Source: Pollutimonas sp035515055 (lineage in GTDB: Bacteria > Pseudomonadota > Gammaproteobacteria > Burkholderiales > Burkholderiaceae_B). Taken from it: a stretch of DNA of 64,000 nucleotides. Below the pieces are notes generated by a model. That model saw only the letters and a list, made by a program, of their open reading frames with translations, was not told the origin of the DNA and ran no database searches. Made by a program: the position numbers and the translations under genes. Below are positions 26,222 to 34,810 of this stretch, one piece after another. The first letter of the stretch is position 1, and every line of letters starts with the position of its first letter. The stretch lies in the NCBI GenBank assembly GCA_035515055.1, contig DATJBV010000009.1, positions 124,001 through 188,000 on the forward strand. Reading direction: 5' to 3'.

Positions 26222-26665
26222 TCAGTCGCCGTACAGTTTCTGGCGCATTTCTCGGCGCTCTTGTGCTTCCAACGAAAGGGTTGCCGTTGGGCGAGCCAGC
26301 AGGCGGGGTATGCCTATGGGTTCGCCGGTTTCCTCGCACCAGCCGTAATCACCCGAGTCGATACGCGTAATGGACTGCTGCACTTTCTTCAGCAGCTTAC
26401 GCTCGCGATCCCGGGTCCGCAGTTCAAGCGCATGTTCCTCTTCGATCGTGGCACGGTCGGCCGGGTCGGGCACGAACTGCGTTTCGCGCAGGTTTTCAGT
26501 GGTCGTCCCGGCATTCGTGAGGATTTCCTGTTCCAGCTCTTTAAGCCGGCCTCTGAAAAAGGCTAGTTGGGCCTCGTTCATGTAATCGGATTCCGGCATT
26601 GCCAGCAGCTCTTCTTCGGTCAACGTGTGCGCCTGGTTCTTTGCGGTTGCGGATTTGCTTGCCAT
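26222..26665 (-). CDS. dksA: RNA polymerase-binding transcription factor DksA, zinc-finger-less form
   Basis: 147 residues. Binds the RNA polymerase secondary channel and works with ppGpp in the stringent response. Coiled-coil region about 40-110, with the tip acidic pair in PDPADRATIEEEHALELRTRDRER. The globular end reads YGWCEETGEPIGIPRLLARP. E. coli DksA has four zinc Cys; here only the first is left and the others are Thr, Ser and Gln. The fold is thus expected to be zinc-independent, like DksA2 of Pseudomonas. Same strand as the CobW gene upstream (69 bp). Confidence 0.93.
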   Translation of the reverse strand: MASKSATAKNQAHTLTEEELLAMPESDYMNEAQLAFFRGRLKELEQEILTNAGTTTENLRETQFVPDPADRATIEEEHALELRTRDRERKLLKKVQQSITRIDSGDYGWCEETGEPIGIPRLLARPTATLSLEAQERREMRQKLYGD

Positions 26666-26734
26666 GATATGTCCTCTTTTTGTCGTGTTGGTGCCTGAAA
26701 CCTCGTGCGCATAACTGCGCTTACGGGTTCGGTA

Positions 26735-27817
26735 TCAGACCAAGCATTGTTCCAGACCCCGTGTAAAAATTTCCTGGGGAAGTTTACGGCCAATAAATAC
26801 CATCTTGGTATTAGGTTTTTCGGCGGACAGCCATGGGCGCCCCGGTTCCGCGCCCATCATCATATGTACTCCCTGAAACAGCATGCGCCGATTGATGCCC
26901 TTCAGGTACAGTATTCCCTTATAGCGCAGCAGGTCGGGTCCGTATACCTGCACAATGCCGCCGAGGAATTCTTCCAGTCGTTCCGGATCGAACGCCTTGT
27001 TGGAACGGAATACGAACGCACCGATTTCGTCGTTGTGCGCGCCGTGGTGGTCGTGATGTCCGTGGTGATCATGGCCACAGTCCGTATGGCATTCGCCTTC
27101 GTGGTCGTGATCGTGATCGTGGGCGGCATCGGGATGTTCAGCAGCCAGGAAATCGGGATCGATGTCCAGCACCGTGTTCAAATTGAAGCCGCTGATGTCC
27201 AGCAATGCATTCAGGTCTGTCTCGCCGAAATTCACCGGTGTGATGGATGCGCGCGGATTGATATGCAGCAATCGGGCGCGCAATGCCTGGTATTGTTCTT
27301 CGCTGACCAGGTCCTTCTTGGAAATCAGGATGCGGTCGGCGAAGCCCACTTGCTTTTGCGCCTCGGTTTGCGCATTCAGTGTGGCCATGCCGTGCTTGGC
27401 GTCCACCACCGTGATAACCGCATCAAGACGGTAATAGTCCGCGATTTCGTCGTCCATGAAGAACGTTTGGCACACAGGCCCGGGATTGGCCATGCCGGTG
27501 GTTTCGATAATGACGCGTTCGAAATTGAGTTCCCCCGCCAGCCGCTTCACGCGTAATTCGTTCAGCGTTCGCATCAGGTCGCCGCGCACTGTGCAACATA
27601 CGCATCCATTGCTGAGCTCGACGATTTCTTCTTCGCTGTGCTCCACCAGAAGCTCGTTATCGATGCTTTCCGGCCCGAATTCGTTCTCGATCACGGCGAT
27701 TCGACGGCCGTGGTATTCAGTGAGGATGCGCTTGAGCAGGGTGGTTTTGCCTGCGCCCAGGAAGCCGGTCAACACCGTGACCGGTACCATTTTGTCAAGA
27801 TCTTTAGCGGGTTTCAT
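26735..27817 (-). CDS. CobW/COG0523 zinc metallochaperone GTPase
   Basis: 360 residues. G3E GTPase: Walker A GFLGAGKTTLL at 18-28, the metal-binding GCVCCTV at 71-77 (Cys72, Cys74, Cys75), IIETTGMANPGP, and an NKxD-like SKKD. A His-rich stretch near residues 232-265 (HDHDHDHEGECHTDCGHDHH) precedes the CobW C-terminal domain (FRSNKAFDPERLEEFL). Neighbouring zur and the zinc transporter point to zinc allocation under scarcity (ZigA/ZagA type) rather than cobalamin. Between zur and dksA on one strand. Confidence 0.9.
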   Translation of the reverse strand: MKPAKDLDKMVPVTVLTGFLGAGKTTLLKRILTEYHGRRIAVIENEFGPESIDNELLVEHSEEEIVELSNGCVCCTVRGDLMRTLNELRVKRLAGELNFERVIIETTGMANPGPVCQTFFMDDEIADYYRLDAVITVVDAKHGMATLNAQTEAQKQVGFADRILISKKDLVSEEQYQALRARLLHINPRASITPVNFGETDLNALLDISGFNLNTVLDIDPDFLAAEHPDAAHDHDHDHEGECHTDCGHDHHGHHDHHGAHNDEIGAFVFRSNKAFDPERLEEFLGGIVQVYGPDLLRYKGILYLKGINRRMLFQGVHMMMGAEPGRPWLSAEKPNTKMVFIGRKLPQEIFTRGLEQCLV

Positions 27818-27935
27818 CGTGGCCCTCGGGTAGCGCGATTCAGTTATGTGCGCCGCGCCGGGAAAGAATGGCGGCTATGCCTTATATCTTACGCGGCGCA
27901 AAAATACAACGTGCGATTACATCACAGCATGGCTT

Positions 27936-28424
27936 TTAGAGCAAACATGCCCCTGATGCGGCGTTGGTGCGGCATTTTTGACACAACGCGCGCAATTCGG
28001 TTTCCTGGCCTGCAAGTATAAATCCCGCCTCCGCCACTTTGTTGGCAAGCTGCCGTCCAAGAATGGGATCGCTCAGTTCCGCGACGGCGCCGCATTGAGT
28101 GCAGATCACCAGCAAGTCGTGTGGCGCACCTCCGGCGTCCTGGCACGCGGTCCAGGCATTGATCGCGTCCAGACGGTGAGCCAGGCCCTCGTCCACCAGG
28201 AAGTCGAGCGCCCGGTACACCGTTGGGGGCGCGGCGCCTTGCTGAACGTCGCGTATCAAGTCGAGCAACTCATAGGCTTTCAGGCTGCGTTGTTCCGCGA
28301 GCAATATCTCGAGCACTTTGCGCCGTATGGGAGTCAGGCGCTTGCCTCGCTGATGGCACAGCGCTTCGGCGGTGCTGAGATGCGCTGAGATATCCGAACC
28401 GGTGGACGAATGATCATGGGTCAT
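27936..28424 (-). CDS. zur: Zinc uptake regulator, Fur family
   Basis: 162 residues. Winged helix at about 30-95 (RLTPIRRKVLEILLAEQ, PPTVYRALDFLVDEGLAHRL), then a dimerisation domain with two CxxC pairs for structural zinc: CTQCG and CQKC. The low-His regulatory region and the context (zinc ABC transporter, CobW GTPase) favour Zur over Fur. A perfect 14-bp palindrome lies 60 bp upstream, between zur and the transporter genes, and is the likely operator for one or both directions. Confidence 0.9.
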   Translation of the reverse strand: MTHDHSSTGSDISAHLSTAEALCHQRGKRLTPIRRKVLEILLAEQRSLKAYELLDLIRDVQQGAAPPTVYRALDFLVDEGLAHRLDAINAWTACQDAGGAPHDLLVICTQCGAVAELSDPILGRQLANKVAEAGFILAGQETELRALCQKCRTNAASGACLL

Positions 28425-28484
28425 GGGCGAAGTGTTGTAAGCGATAAGTGAGCATGGGCGGAAATGTGCGGCATGAATTCACGG

Positions 28485-28498
28485 TATGTTATAACATA
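28485..28498. promoter_or_regulatory. Putative Zur box
   Basis: TATGTTATAACATA is a perfect 14-bp palindrome and resembles the TGTTATA-centred Zur operators of proteobacteria. It lies between zur (left) and the small-protein/znuCBA unit (right, first ATG at 28535). Confidence 0.75.
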
Positions 28499-28534
28499 AC
28501 ACCTTGCTTCTGCTTACGTCCTCCTCCGGCTCCC

Positions 28535-28684
28535 ATGCTTCGATCTCTTTTTGCAAAACCCGCTGGGCCCCGCGCGTATCGCGGGTCGAATTTGCTCGTC
28601 TCCTCCGCCCAGCGCATTGCACGAATACTGATTGCGGTCATTTTCCTTTGGGGACTCACTGGTTGGGCCATGGGATGGTGGTAG
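28535..28684 (+). CDS. Small membrane protein, first gene of the zinc-uptake unit (49 aa)
   Basis: 49 residues: basic N-terminus (MLRSLFAKPAGPRAYRG), then one membrane segment (ARILIAVIFLWGLTGWAMGWW). I do not know its function. It starts 37 bp after the Zur-type palindrome, and its stop TAG overlaps the GGAG of znuC, so it belongs to the same transcript. No Shine-Dalgarno is seen before the ATG, and the frame is open 29 codons further upstream through the palindrome. Possibly a small subunit or regulator of the transporter; this is inference from position only. Confidence 0.55.
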   Translation: MLRSLFAKPAGPRAYRGSNLLVSSAQRIARILIAVIFLWGLTGWAMGWW

Positions 28685-28694
28685 GAGCGGCACA

Positions 28695-29411
28695 ATGACG
28701 AACTCTGTGATCGAACTCGACCAGCTATCGCTTGGATGGGGCGATCGAGTGGCAGTCCGGGACGTGTCGGGCGCCTTTGCCCGCGGCTCTTTCACCGCCA
28801 TCGTCGGACCGAACGGCGCAGGCAAGTCGACGCTGCTCAAGGGGATCATGGGCGTGCTCAGCCCCCTGCGGGGGAAAATACGCCTGGCGGGCGACTCGCG
28901 CGAGCAGATGGCCTGTCTGCCTCAAGCCGGAGAACTGGACCGCAGCTTCCCGGTCACCACATATGACCTCGTCGCCATGGGTGCTTGGCGGCGGGTCGGT
29001 GCATGGCGGCACTTCGATGGCAATGAACACAAGCGCGTGCAGTCGGCGCTTGATGTGGTCGGCTTGCGCGACTTCGGCTCGCGCGTCATCGGCACGCTCT
29101 CGGGAGGCCAGTTGCAGCGGGCGTTGTTTGCCCGGCTGTTATTGCATGACGCGCATACGCTTTTGCTCGATGAGCCGTTTGCCGCCGTGGACCGCCACAC
29201 GACTGAAGACCTGATGGCCTTGCTGCGGGACTGGCATCGCGAGGGGCGAACGGTGATCGCCGTGCTTCACGACCTGGACATGGTGAGGGCATATTTCCCG
29301 CAAACGTTGCTCATGGCGGGACAGGCGGTGGCCTGGGGGCGGACCGACAAGGTGCTGACTCCGGAGAACTTGCACCTGGCGCGGCATTTGTGCGCGGGAG
29401 ACTTTCTGTGA
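28695..29411 (+). CDS. znuC: Zinc ABC transporter ATP-binding protein
   Basis: 238 residues. Walker A GPNGAGKSTLL, Q-loop in CLPQAGELDRS, signature LSGGQLQRALFARLLL, Walker B LLLDEPF, and H-loop VLHDLDM. Metal-type (ZnuC/MntB/SitB) ATPase; the Zur gene opposite argues for zinc. ATG at 28695 with AGGAG. The stop TGA shares one base with the znuB ATG (TGATG at 29409-29413), so translation is coupled. Confidence 0.92.
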   Translation: MTNSVIELDQLSLGWGDRVAVRDVSGAFARGSFTAIVGPNGAGKSTLLKGIMGVLSPLRGKIRLAGDSREQMACLPQAGELDRSFPVTTYDLVAMGAWRRVGAWRHFDGNEHKRVQSALDVVGLRDFGSRVIGTLSGGQLQRALFARLLLHDAHTLLLDEPFAAVDRHTTEDLMALLRDWHREGRTVIAVLHDLDMVRAYFPQTLLMAGQAVAWGRTDKVLTPENLHLARHLCAGDFL

Positions 29412-30310
29412 TGTGGCTGTTCGAGTGGCTGGTCTCGCCGTTCATCGATTATGGATTTATGCGGCGCGCGCTCGCCGGATCCCTGGCGCTTGCCTTCGCC
29501 GCGGGTCCCTTGGGCGTGTTCTTGGTCTTGCGGCGGATGAGCCTCACGGGCGATGCCATGGCGCATGCCATATTGCCCGGTGTCGCGGTGGGGTTCCTGA
29601 CCGCCGGGCTGTCCCTGACAGCCATGACGATAGGAGGCATGGTCACCGGCCTGGTCGTCGCCATGTTGGCGGGCGCGGTGGCGCGCCTGACTCCCCAGCG
29701 CGAGGATGCCAGCTTCGCCGCGTTTTACCTAGTGTCGCTTGGGCTTGGCGTGCTGCTCGTGTCGCTGCGCGGATCCAATATGGATTTGATCCATGTCTTG
29801 TTCGGTACCGTGCTGGGCCTGGACGACGCCTCCTTATTGCTTGTCACCGCAACGTCCAGTCTTACGCTGATTTTGCTGGCCATGATTTTCCGGCCACTGG
29901 TCATTGAATGCCTGGATCCATTGTTCCTGCGCAGCCAGGGCGGTGGCGGATCGATGATACACATGGTTTTCCTGGTGCTGTTGGTAATGACGCTGGTGGC
30001 CGGGTTCCAGGTGCTTGGCACGTTAATGGTGGTGGGCATCATGATGCTGCCTGCAACGGCGGCGCGCTTTTGGGTGCAGTCCGTGGGGCGGCAAATGGTG
30101 CTCGCTGCGGTGATAGGAAGTATCTCGTCATATGGGGGACTATTGTTTTCGTACTACGCCAATGTACCGGCTTCCCCGTCGATTATTTTATCCGCCGGGA
30201 GTGTATATTTCTTCTCAGTGTTGTTTGGCCCCCAGGGTGGGCTGCTGCAGGCCGTGCGACAAGCACGCGCCCGCCATCAACGTCTGTCTCAAATTTCGGA
30301 GCGCCTCTAA
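29411..30310 (+). CDS. znuB: Zinc ABC transporter permease
   Basis: 299 residues, ABC-3 family with about eight to nine membrane segments. Conserved parts: RRALAGSLALAFAAGPLGVF, LRRMSLTGDAMAHAILPGVA and FQVLGTLMVVGIMMLPATAA. The first half reads into LVSLRGSNMDLIHVLFGTVL, normal for this family. It starts on the last base of the znuC stop codon and its own stop overlaps the znuA ATG by one base (TAATG). Confidence 0.92.
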   Translation: MWLFEWLVSPFIDYGFMRRALAGSLALAFAAGPLGVFLVLRRMSLTGDAMAHAILPGVAVGFLTAGLSLTAMTIGGMVTGLVVAMLAGAVARLTPQREDASFAAFYLVSLGLGVLLVSLRGSNMDLIHVLFGTVLGLDDASLLLVTATSSLTLILLAMIFRPLVIECLDPLFLRSQGGGGSMIHMVFLVLLVMTLVAGFQVLGTLMVVGIMMLPATAARFWVQSVGRQMVLAAVIGSISSYGGLLFSYYANVPASPSIILSAGSVYFFSVLFGPQGGLLQAVRQARARHQRLSQISERL

Positions 30311-31302
30311 TGCTGAAATTGTTTAGCATCAAGCAAGTCAACAGGTGTTCCCGCCGCGCTTTGCTTACTGCCATGTCGGGCGCGGTTGTCGCCCTCGCCG
30401 CACCATCGGTTTTCGCGGTGGACCGTCCGCCGCTACGCGTCGTGGCCAGCTTTTCCGTGCTGGGCGACATGGTGAAAGAAATAGGGGGCGAGCATGTGGC
30501 CCTGACCACGATCGTTGGCCCAAACGCCGACGCGCATTCCTTCGAACCGACCCCCCAAGACGTCAAGGCGTTGTCGCAAGCCCAAGTACTTGTCATCAAC
30601 GGACTTGATTTCGAAGCATGGTTGCCGCGCCTGATCAACGCCGCGGGGTTCAAGGGCGCGCAGGTGCTTGCCTCTGAAGGCATTGCAGTGCGCCAGCTCG
30701 ACGACGGCGGGCATGCGCATGGCGCCGGTCAGCCGCATGGCGTGGGTGAATCGCATGAAGGGGCTCCCGATGTCGATCCACATGCCTGGCAACGGCTCGA
30801 CAACGGCATGATATACGCCAGGAATATTGCCGAGGGCTTGGCGCGCTCCGATCCTCGCCGGCGTTCTTACTACATTGGACGCGCGCACGCCTATATTGGC
30901 AAAATGAAAACGCTGGACACGGAGATCAAGCAGGCGATCGCCGCCATACCGCCGGATCGACGCAAAGTCATTACGTCGCATGACGCCTTCGGCTATTTTG
31001 CGCAGGCCTACGGGATCGAGTTCATCTCTGTAGCGGGCCTATCCAGCCAGGCGGAACCGTCCGCCAAAGAAGTGGCGGCGATTATCGATCGGGCCAAGAA
31101 AGAGGGCATTGCCGGGGTCTTCATCGAAAATATCACCAACTCCAAGCTAGTCACGCAAATCGCGAAGGAATCGGGTATCAAGATCGGCAGTACGCTGTAT
31201 TCCGATGCGCTGTCCAACCCCGACAGGCCGGCGGCCACCTACCTCGGCATGTTCAGCTGGAATGCCGGCCAGCTCATTTACGTGCTGAAGCCCGAAAAGT
31301 AA
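30310..31302 (+). CDS. znuA: Zinc ABC transporter substrate-binding protein
   Basis: 330 residues, cluster A-I (ZnuA/TroA). Signal peptide to about 36 (PSVFAVDR). Metal ligands are likely His in GPNADAHSFEPTP, His in DVDPHAWQ, His in SHDAFGYFAQAYG, and Asp/Glu near the C-terminus. A short His-rich loop (GHAHGAGQPHGVGESH, about 135-150) is the mark of zinc-binding rather than manganese-binding members. The start at 30310 overlaps znuB; the frame is open much further upstream but that is inside znuB. Confidence 0.92.
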   Translation: MLKLFSIKQVNRCSRRALLTAMSGAVVALAAPSVFAVDRPPLRVVASFSVLGDMVKEIGGEHVALTTIVGPNADAHSFEPTPQDVKALSQAQVLVINGLDFEAWLPRLINAAGFKGAQVLASEGIAVRQLDDGGHAHGAGQPHGVGESHEGAPDVDPHAWQRLDNGMIYARNIAEGLARSDPRRRSYYIGRAHAYIGKMKTLDTEIKQAIAAIPPDRRKVITSHDAFGYFAQAYGIEFISVAGLSSQAEPSAKEVAAIIDRAKKEGIAGVFIENITNSKLVTQIAKESGIKIGSTLYSDALSNPDRPAATYLGMFSWNAGQLIYVLKPEK

Positions 31303-31323
31303 ATCGTACAGGCGGTTCGGGCC

Positions 31324-32274
31324 TCAGGTTTTGCGCCGCGCGCGTGGATGGGCCAGGTCGTAGGCCTGCGCCAAGTGCTGGAAGTCGAGCCTGGTGTAGA
31401 TTTGCGTGGTCGAGATATTGGCGTGCCCCAACATTTCCTGGACGGCGCGCAGGTCCTGCGCGGACTGCAGCATATGGCTGGCAAAGCTATGGCGCAAACT
31501 ATGTGGATGCACATGTACTGGCAGGCCCGCAAGCAAGGCAAGCTTAGTCAATTGCTGCTGCACCACCCTGGGGCTGATGCGCTTGCCGCGCACGCCGACG
31601 AACAGTGCCGCGGAGGAGTCGGGGTCGGCCGTGCCATGGGCCATCTGGTCTCGCAACGCCAGCCAGCGCTCGATAGCGGCAATGGCTTTTCCGCCCAGGG
31701 GAACGCTGCGGCTTTTGTTTCCCTTGCCTTTGACAATAGCTTCTTTCTCGGCAATTTGGATCCAGCTCGCCGACTCGTAGGTTCCCACCCGCTGGTAGCG
31801 CCAGTCCAGGCTTACAAGCTCGGCCAGGCGCAGGCCGCTGGAGTAAAGAATCTCGAACATGGCCTGGTCGCGGCATTCGATGGCGGTATGTGGTTCAGGC
31901 ATGCCTGGACGGTCGAGCAACACTTGGGTCTGTTCGACGGATAACGCCTTGGGCAGGCTTTTCGGTATCCGCGGAGCCCGCACACCCGCGACCGGGTTCG
32001 CGTCCATGCCCGCGACTGGAGCCCACCACTGGAAGAAGCCACGCCAAGCGGCTAGTGCCCGAGCCAGACTGCGCGGTTTCAGCCCATGGCCATGAAGGCG
32101 CGCCACGGCGTGCCGGATGTGACTCTCGGTGATGCCCTGCGGGGCGACATCCGGATGGCACTGGATCAATTGCCACAAGTCGTGCCTATACCCGCTGAGC
32201 GTATGGACGGAATAGCGGCGGTTGGCTTCCAAATGCGCGAGCCATTGCTCCATGGGGGCGGGCAGGGCCTGCAT
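31324..32274 (-). CDS. xerC: Tyrosine recombinase XerC
   Basis: 316 residues. With XerD it resolves chromosome dimers at dif. Core-binding domain 1-100, then the catalytic domain with Arg149 (SSGLRLAEL), Lys in VKGKGNKSR, His258 and Arg261 (HSLRHSFASHML), His284 (LGHANISTT) and the nucleophile Tyr293 (QIYTRL). The xerC-DUF484-dapF order is common and argues for the housekeeping XerC rather than an integrase. No att-like repeats were seen beside it. The DUF484 gene is 9 bp upstream. Confidence 0.95.
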   Translation of the reverse strand: MQALPAPMEQWLAHLEANRRYSVHTLSGYRHDLWQLIQCHPDVAPQGITESHIRHAVARLHGHGLKPRSLARALAAWRGFFQWWAPVAGMDANPVAGVRAPRIPKSLPKALSVEQTQVLLDRPGMPEPHTAIECRDQAMFEILYSSGLRLAELVSLDWRYQRVGTYESASWIQIAEKEAIVKGKGNKSRSVPLGGKAIAAIERWLALRDQMAHGTADPDSSAALFVGVRGKRISPRVVQQQLTKLALLAGLPVHVHPHSLRHSFASHMLQSAQDLRAVQEMLGHANISTTQIYTRLDFQHLAQAYDLAHPRARRKT

Positions 32275-32283
32275 GAATGTGCT

Positions 32284-32967
32284 TCAGGCGCACTGTTGCG
32301 GGATCGAGCCTTGCAGACGCAACAGGCTGGCGCTTGCCAGTTCGTTGATCGTGTCCAGGAAGGCTGTTCCCATATCGGGCGTGAACCGCTCGGGGTCGTC
32401 CGAGCCCAACACCAAAAGCCCGATGGGTTCATTGCGCCCGGAGGGGCGCAAGGCGACGATTGCCAGGGATGCGGGCGGTGTGCCCAGCCAGCTTGCCGCT
32501 TCCTGGCCTTTCATGGGGCCGCAATAGGGCTTGACCAGGTCGCGGGCAAACGTCCGTATGCCATTGTCGATATCTTGCGTGAATTCGCTGTCGCCCAGTT
32601 TGGACATGTCCCAAAGTCGCAGCGCTATGGTGGGCAGGTCGAAGAGATCGCCCAGGCTGCGCACAATGTGACCCGGAATCTGGCGCGCATCGTCCTCGCC
32701 CAGCATGCGGCAACACCATTCATTCAGTGTCTTGCTGATCTTCTCGTTACCGCTGGCATTGTGGATGAGGCCCGAAAGCTTCCATTCAAGGTCCTTGGTG
32801 CGCGCGCGAAGGGTAAGTATTTGGCGCTCGCCCAAGGAAATCGCACGTGTTTCGTTGGGATGGGGTACACGCAGGTTGGCGAATACCTGCGCATGTTCCT
32901 GAAAGAATTCGGGATGTTCGGTAAGAAACTGGGCGACGTCGTCGGGGGAATAGCTGTTTGAAGTCAT
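32284..32967 (-). CDS. DUF484 family protein
   Basis: 227 residues. GAF-like family seen next to xerC and dapF in many proteobacteria. Recognised from DVAQFLTEHPEFFQEHAQVF and LGERQILTLRARTKDLEWKL (helical), then a GAF-like part ending IGLLVLGSDDPERFTPDMGT. Role unknown. The start at 32967 overlaps the dapF stop by one base (TAATG), so the two are coupled. The open frame extends upstream but the known N-terminus is kept by this start. Confidence 0.9.
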   Translation of the reverse strand: MTSNSYSPDDVAQFLTEHPEFFQEHAQVFANLRVPHPNETRAISLGERQILTLRARTKDLEWKLSGLIHNASGNEKISKTLNEWCCRMLGEDDARQIPGHIVRSLGDLFDLPTIALRLWDMSKLGDSEFTQDIDNGIRTFARDLVKPYCGPMKGQEAASWLGTPPASLAIVALRPSGRNEPIGLLVLGSDDPERFTPDMGTAFLDTINELASASLLRLQGSIPQQCA

Positions 32968-33857
32968 TAGAGTAGGGCGTCCTTGGTATTGAACTGTGCT
33001 GTTAGGGCGTCGATGTCGACTTGACCCGTAAAGACCGTGACGGCGGGTCCGCTCATGTGCAGGGTGGTGCCGTCCCAGGCCACTGTTAGGTCGCCCCCGC
33101 GCGTTTGTACCTGGACGGGAGAGTCGAGCAGGCCGCGGCGTATGCCGGCCACGACGGCGGCGCATGCGCCCGTACCGCAAGCCAGGGTTTCGCCGGCACC
33201 CCTTTCGTAGACACGCAGCTTGATGGTGTTGCGGTCCACTACTTGCATGAATCCGGCATTGACGCGGTTCGCAAAGCGCGAGTGGGATTCGATCAGCGGG
33301 CCGGTTTCAGTCACGGAGGCTGTAAGGATGTTGTCGACCACCTGGACGGCATGGGGATTGGATACGGCTACCAGGGAGATGATGGCGTCGGCGTGGCCCG
33401 GCAGGGGAAGTGTCCATACGGTGTCGCTGCCCGCGGCCTGGCTTTGGAGGCCCTGGGTATTGAGGGCCACGGCTTCGGGTGTGCAGCGGGTGGGGCCCAT
33501 ATCGACCAGCACGTCGCCCGTGTCGGATTCGCCCAGCGTGATCAGGCCGGTGCAAATTTCCACGCGCAAGGGATTGCGGCGAGACAGCGCCTGATCGTGC
33601 ACGAAGCGTACAAAACAGCGGGCGCCATTGCCGCAGTGTTCTACTTCGGAGCCATCGGCATTGAAAACGCGATAGCGGAAATCGGCTTCGGGATGCAACG
33701 GTGTTTCGACCAGCAGCAGTTGGTCGGCGCCGATGCCGAAGTGCCGGTCCGCAAGCGCGCGCGCCCGTTCGGGCGTTATTTCAATTGCTTGGCGGACGCC
33801 ATCGAGCACAACGAAATCGTTGCCGGCACCATGCATTTTTGCGAAGTTCCATATCAT
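32967..33857 (-). CDS. dapF: Diaminopimelate epimerase
   Basis: 296 residues. Converts LL-DAP to meso-DAP for lysine and peptidoglycan. The start FAKMHGAGNDFVVLDG is diagnostic. The two catalytic Cys are Cys75 (EHCGNGARC) and Cys227 (LACGTGAC). ATG at 33855-33857; the open frame runs 49 codons upstream, which would be an abnormal extension. lpxL-like gene lies 62 bp upstream on the same strand. Confidence 0.97.
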   Translation of the reverse strand: MIWNFAKMHGAGNDFVVLDGVRQAIEITPERARALADRHFGIGADQLLLVETPLHPEADFRYRVFNADGSEVEHCGNGARCFVRFVHDQALSRRNPLRVEICTGLITLGESDTGDVLVDMGPTRCTPEAVALNTQGLQSQAAGSDTVWTLPLPGHADAIISLVAVSNPHAVQVVDNILTASVTETGPLIESHSRFANRVNAGFMQVVDRNTIKLRVYERGAGETLACGTGACAAVVAGIRRGLLDSPVQVQTRGGDLTVAWDGTTLHMSGPAVTVFTGQVDIDALTAQFNTKDALL

Positions 33858-33919
33858 GTGGTGATTATCCTGGATTGCGGTGTGTTTGTCCGCATTGCCA
33901 AGCACGTGGCGTGTTTGTT

Positions 33920-34810
33920 TCAGTAAACGCGCGCTTCGCCCGGCGGCCGGGTCTTGAAGCGGCGGTGTACCCAGTAGTACTGTGGCGGATCCACGCGGAC
34001 CCATTCCTCGATCAGGCGATTAAGCCGTTCTGTGGCCTGTGCCGGGGTCTGTTCGCCAGGGAAGGAGTCGAGAGGGGGCAGCAGCGTTACACGGTATTGG
34101 CCGGTGGCGGGATCGAGCCGGCTGATAATCGGCACGACGGCCGCGTCCCAAGTCTTGGCGATTTGCGCGGTCGCCAGCAGCGTTGCCGCCGGCACGTTGA
34201 AAAATGGGATGAAGGCGGCGCCGGTGGCGCCGAAATCCATGTCGGGCAGGTAGTACACGGGTATGCCGTTACGCAAATGGCGTATCAGTCCCCGAACGCC
34301 ATCGTGGCGACTGATCAGGTTGACACGGTTGAAGCGGCCGCGGCCCTCGCGCACCAGGGCATCGATATCAGGGTCGCTTTGTCGGGTATACATGGTCGCC
34401 GATTCCTGCAAAAATAACGTCAGCCTAGTTGCGGCGGCATCCAGGCCGATAAAATGCGGCGCAAGCAAGATGATCTTGCGTTTTGCCTTAAGCAGGGCAT
34501 CGAGGCGATCAAGGCCCTCGATCGGAACGGTATCCAGTATGGCCGTTGGCTGGCCGTACCAGAACAAGCCGCGATCCACGAGCGATTGGGCCAACAGATA
34601 AAAATGCTGGTGCAGCCAACGTTCGCGTTCTTGCGGCGGCTTTTCCGGAAAGCACAGTCGCAGGTTGGTCCGCACGATGTGAGCCCGCGAACGCATCAGT
34701 CGGGCGGCACACCAACCCAGGGCTTTAGCCCAACGTCGGCGCACATGGAGCGGACTGCGTCCAAAATAAGAGAACAGGGCCCGCAGCAGCGGCATTTTGT
34801 TGAACGTCAT
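33920..34810 (-). CDS. LpxL/HtrB-family lipid A acyltransferase (first of a pair)
   Basis: 296 residues. Adds a secondary acyl chain to lipid A at the inner membrane. The HxxxxD catalytic motif is in APHFIGLDAAATR. Typical blocks MYTRQSDPDIDALV, DMDFGATGAAFIPFFNVPA and PPQYYWVHRRFKTRP (the C-terminal end) are present. It overlaps the second acyltransferase gene by 4 bp. Which acyl chain or position each enzyme serves cannot be told from sequence. Confidence 0.9.
   Translation of the reverse strand: MTFNKMPLLRALFSYFGRSPLHVRRRWAKALGWCAARLMRSRAHIVRTNLRLCFPEKPPQERERWLHQHFYLLAQSLVDRGLFWYGQPTAILDTVPIEGLDRLDALLKAKRKIILLAPHFIGLDAAATRLTLFLQESATMYTRQSDPDIDALVREGRGRFNRVNLISRHDGVRGLIRHLRNGIPVYYLPDMDFGATGAAFIPFFNVPAATLLATAQIAKTWDAAVVPIISRLDPATGQYRVTLLPPLDSFPGEQTPAQATERLNRLIEEWVRVDPPQYYWVHRRFKTRPPGEARVY

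Noticed and set aside
31324..32274. Phage or genomic-island integrase
   Set aside because: Length, motifs and the xerC-DUF484-dapF order mark the housekeeping XerC; no tRNA gene, att repeat or phage gene is nearby.
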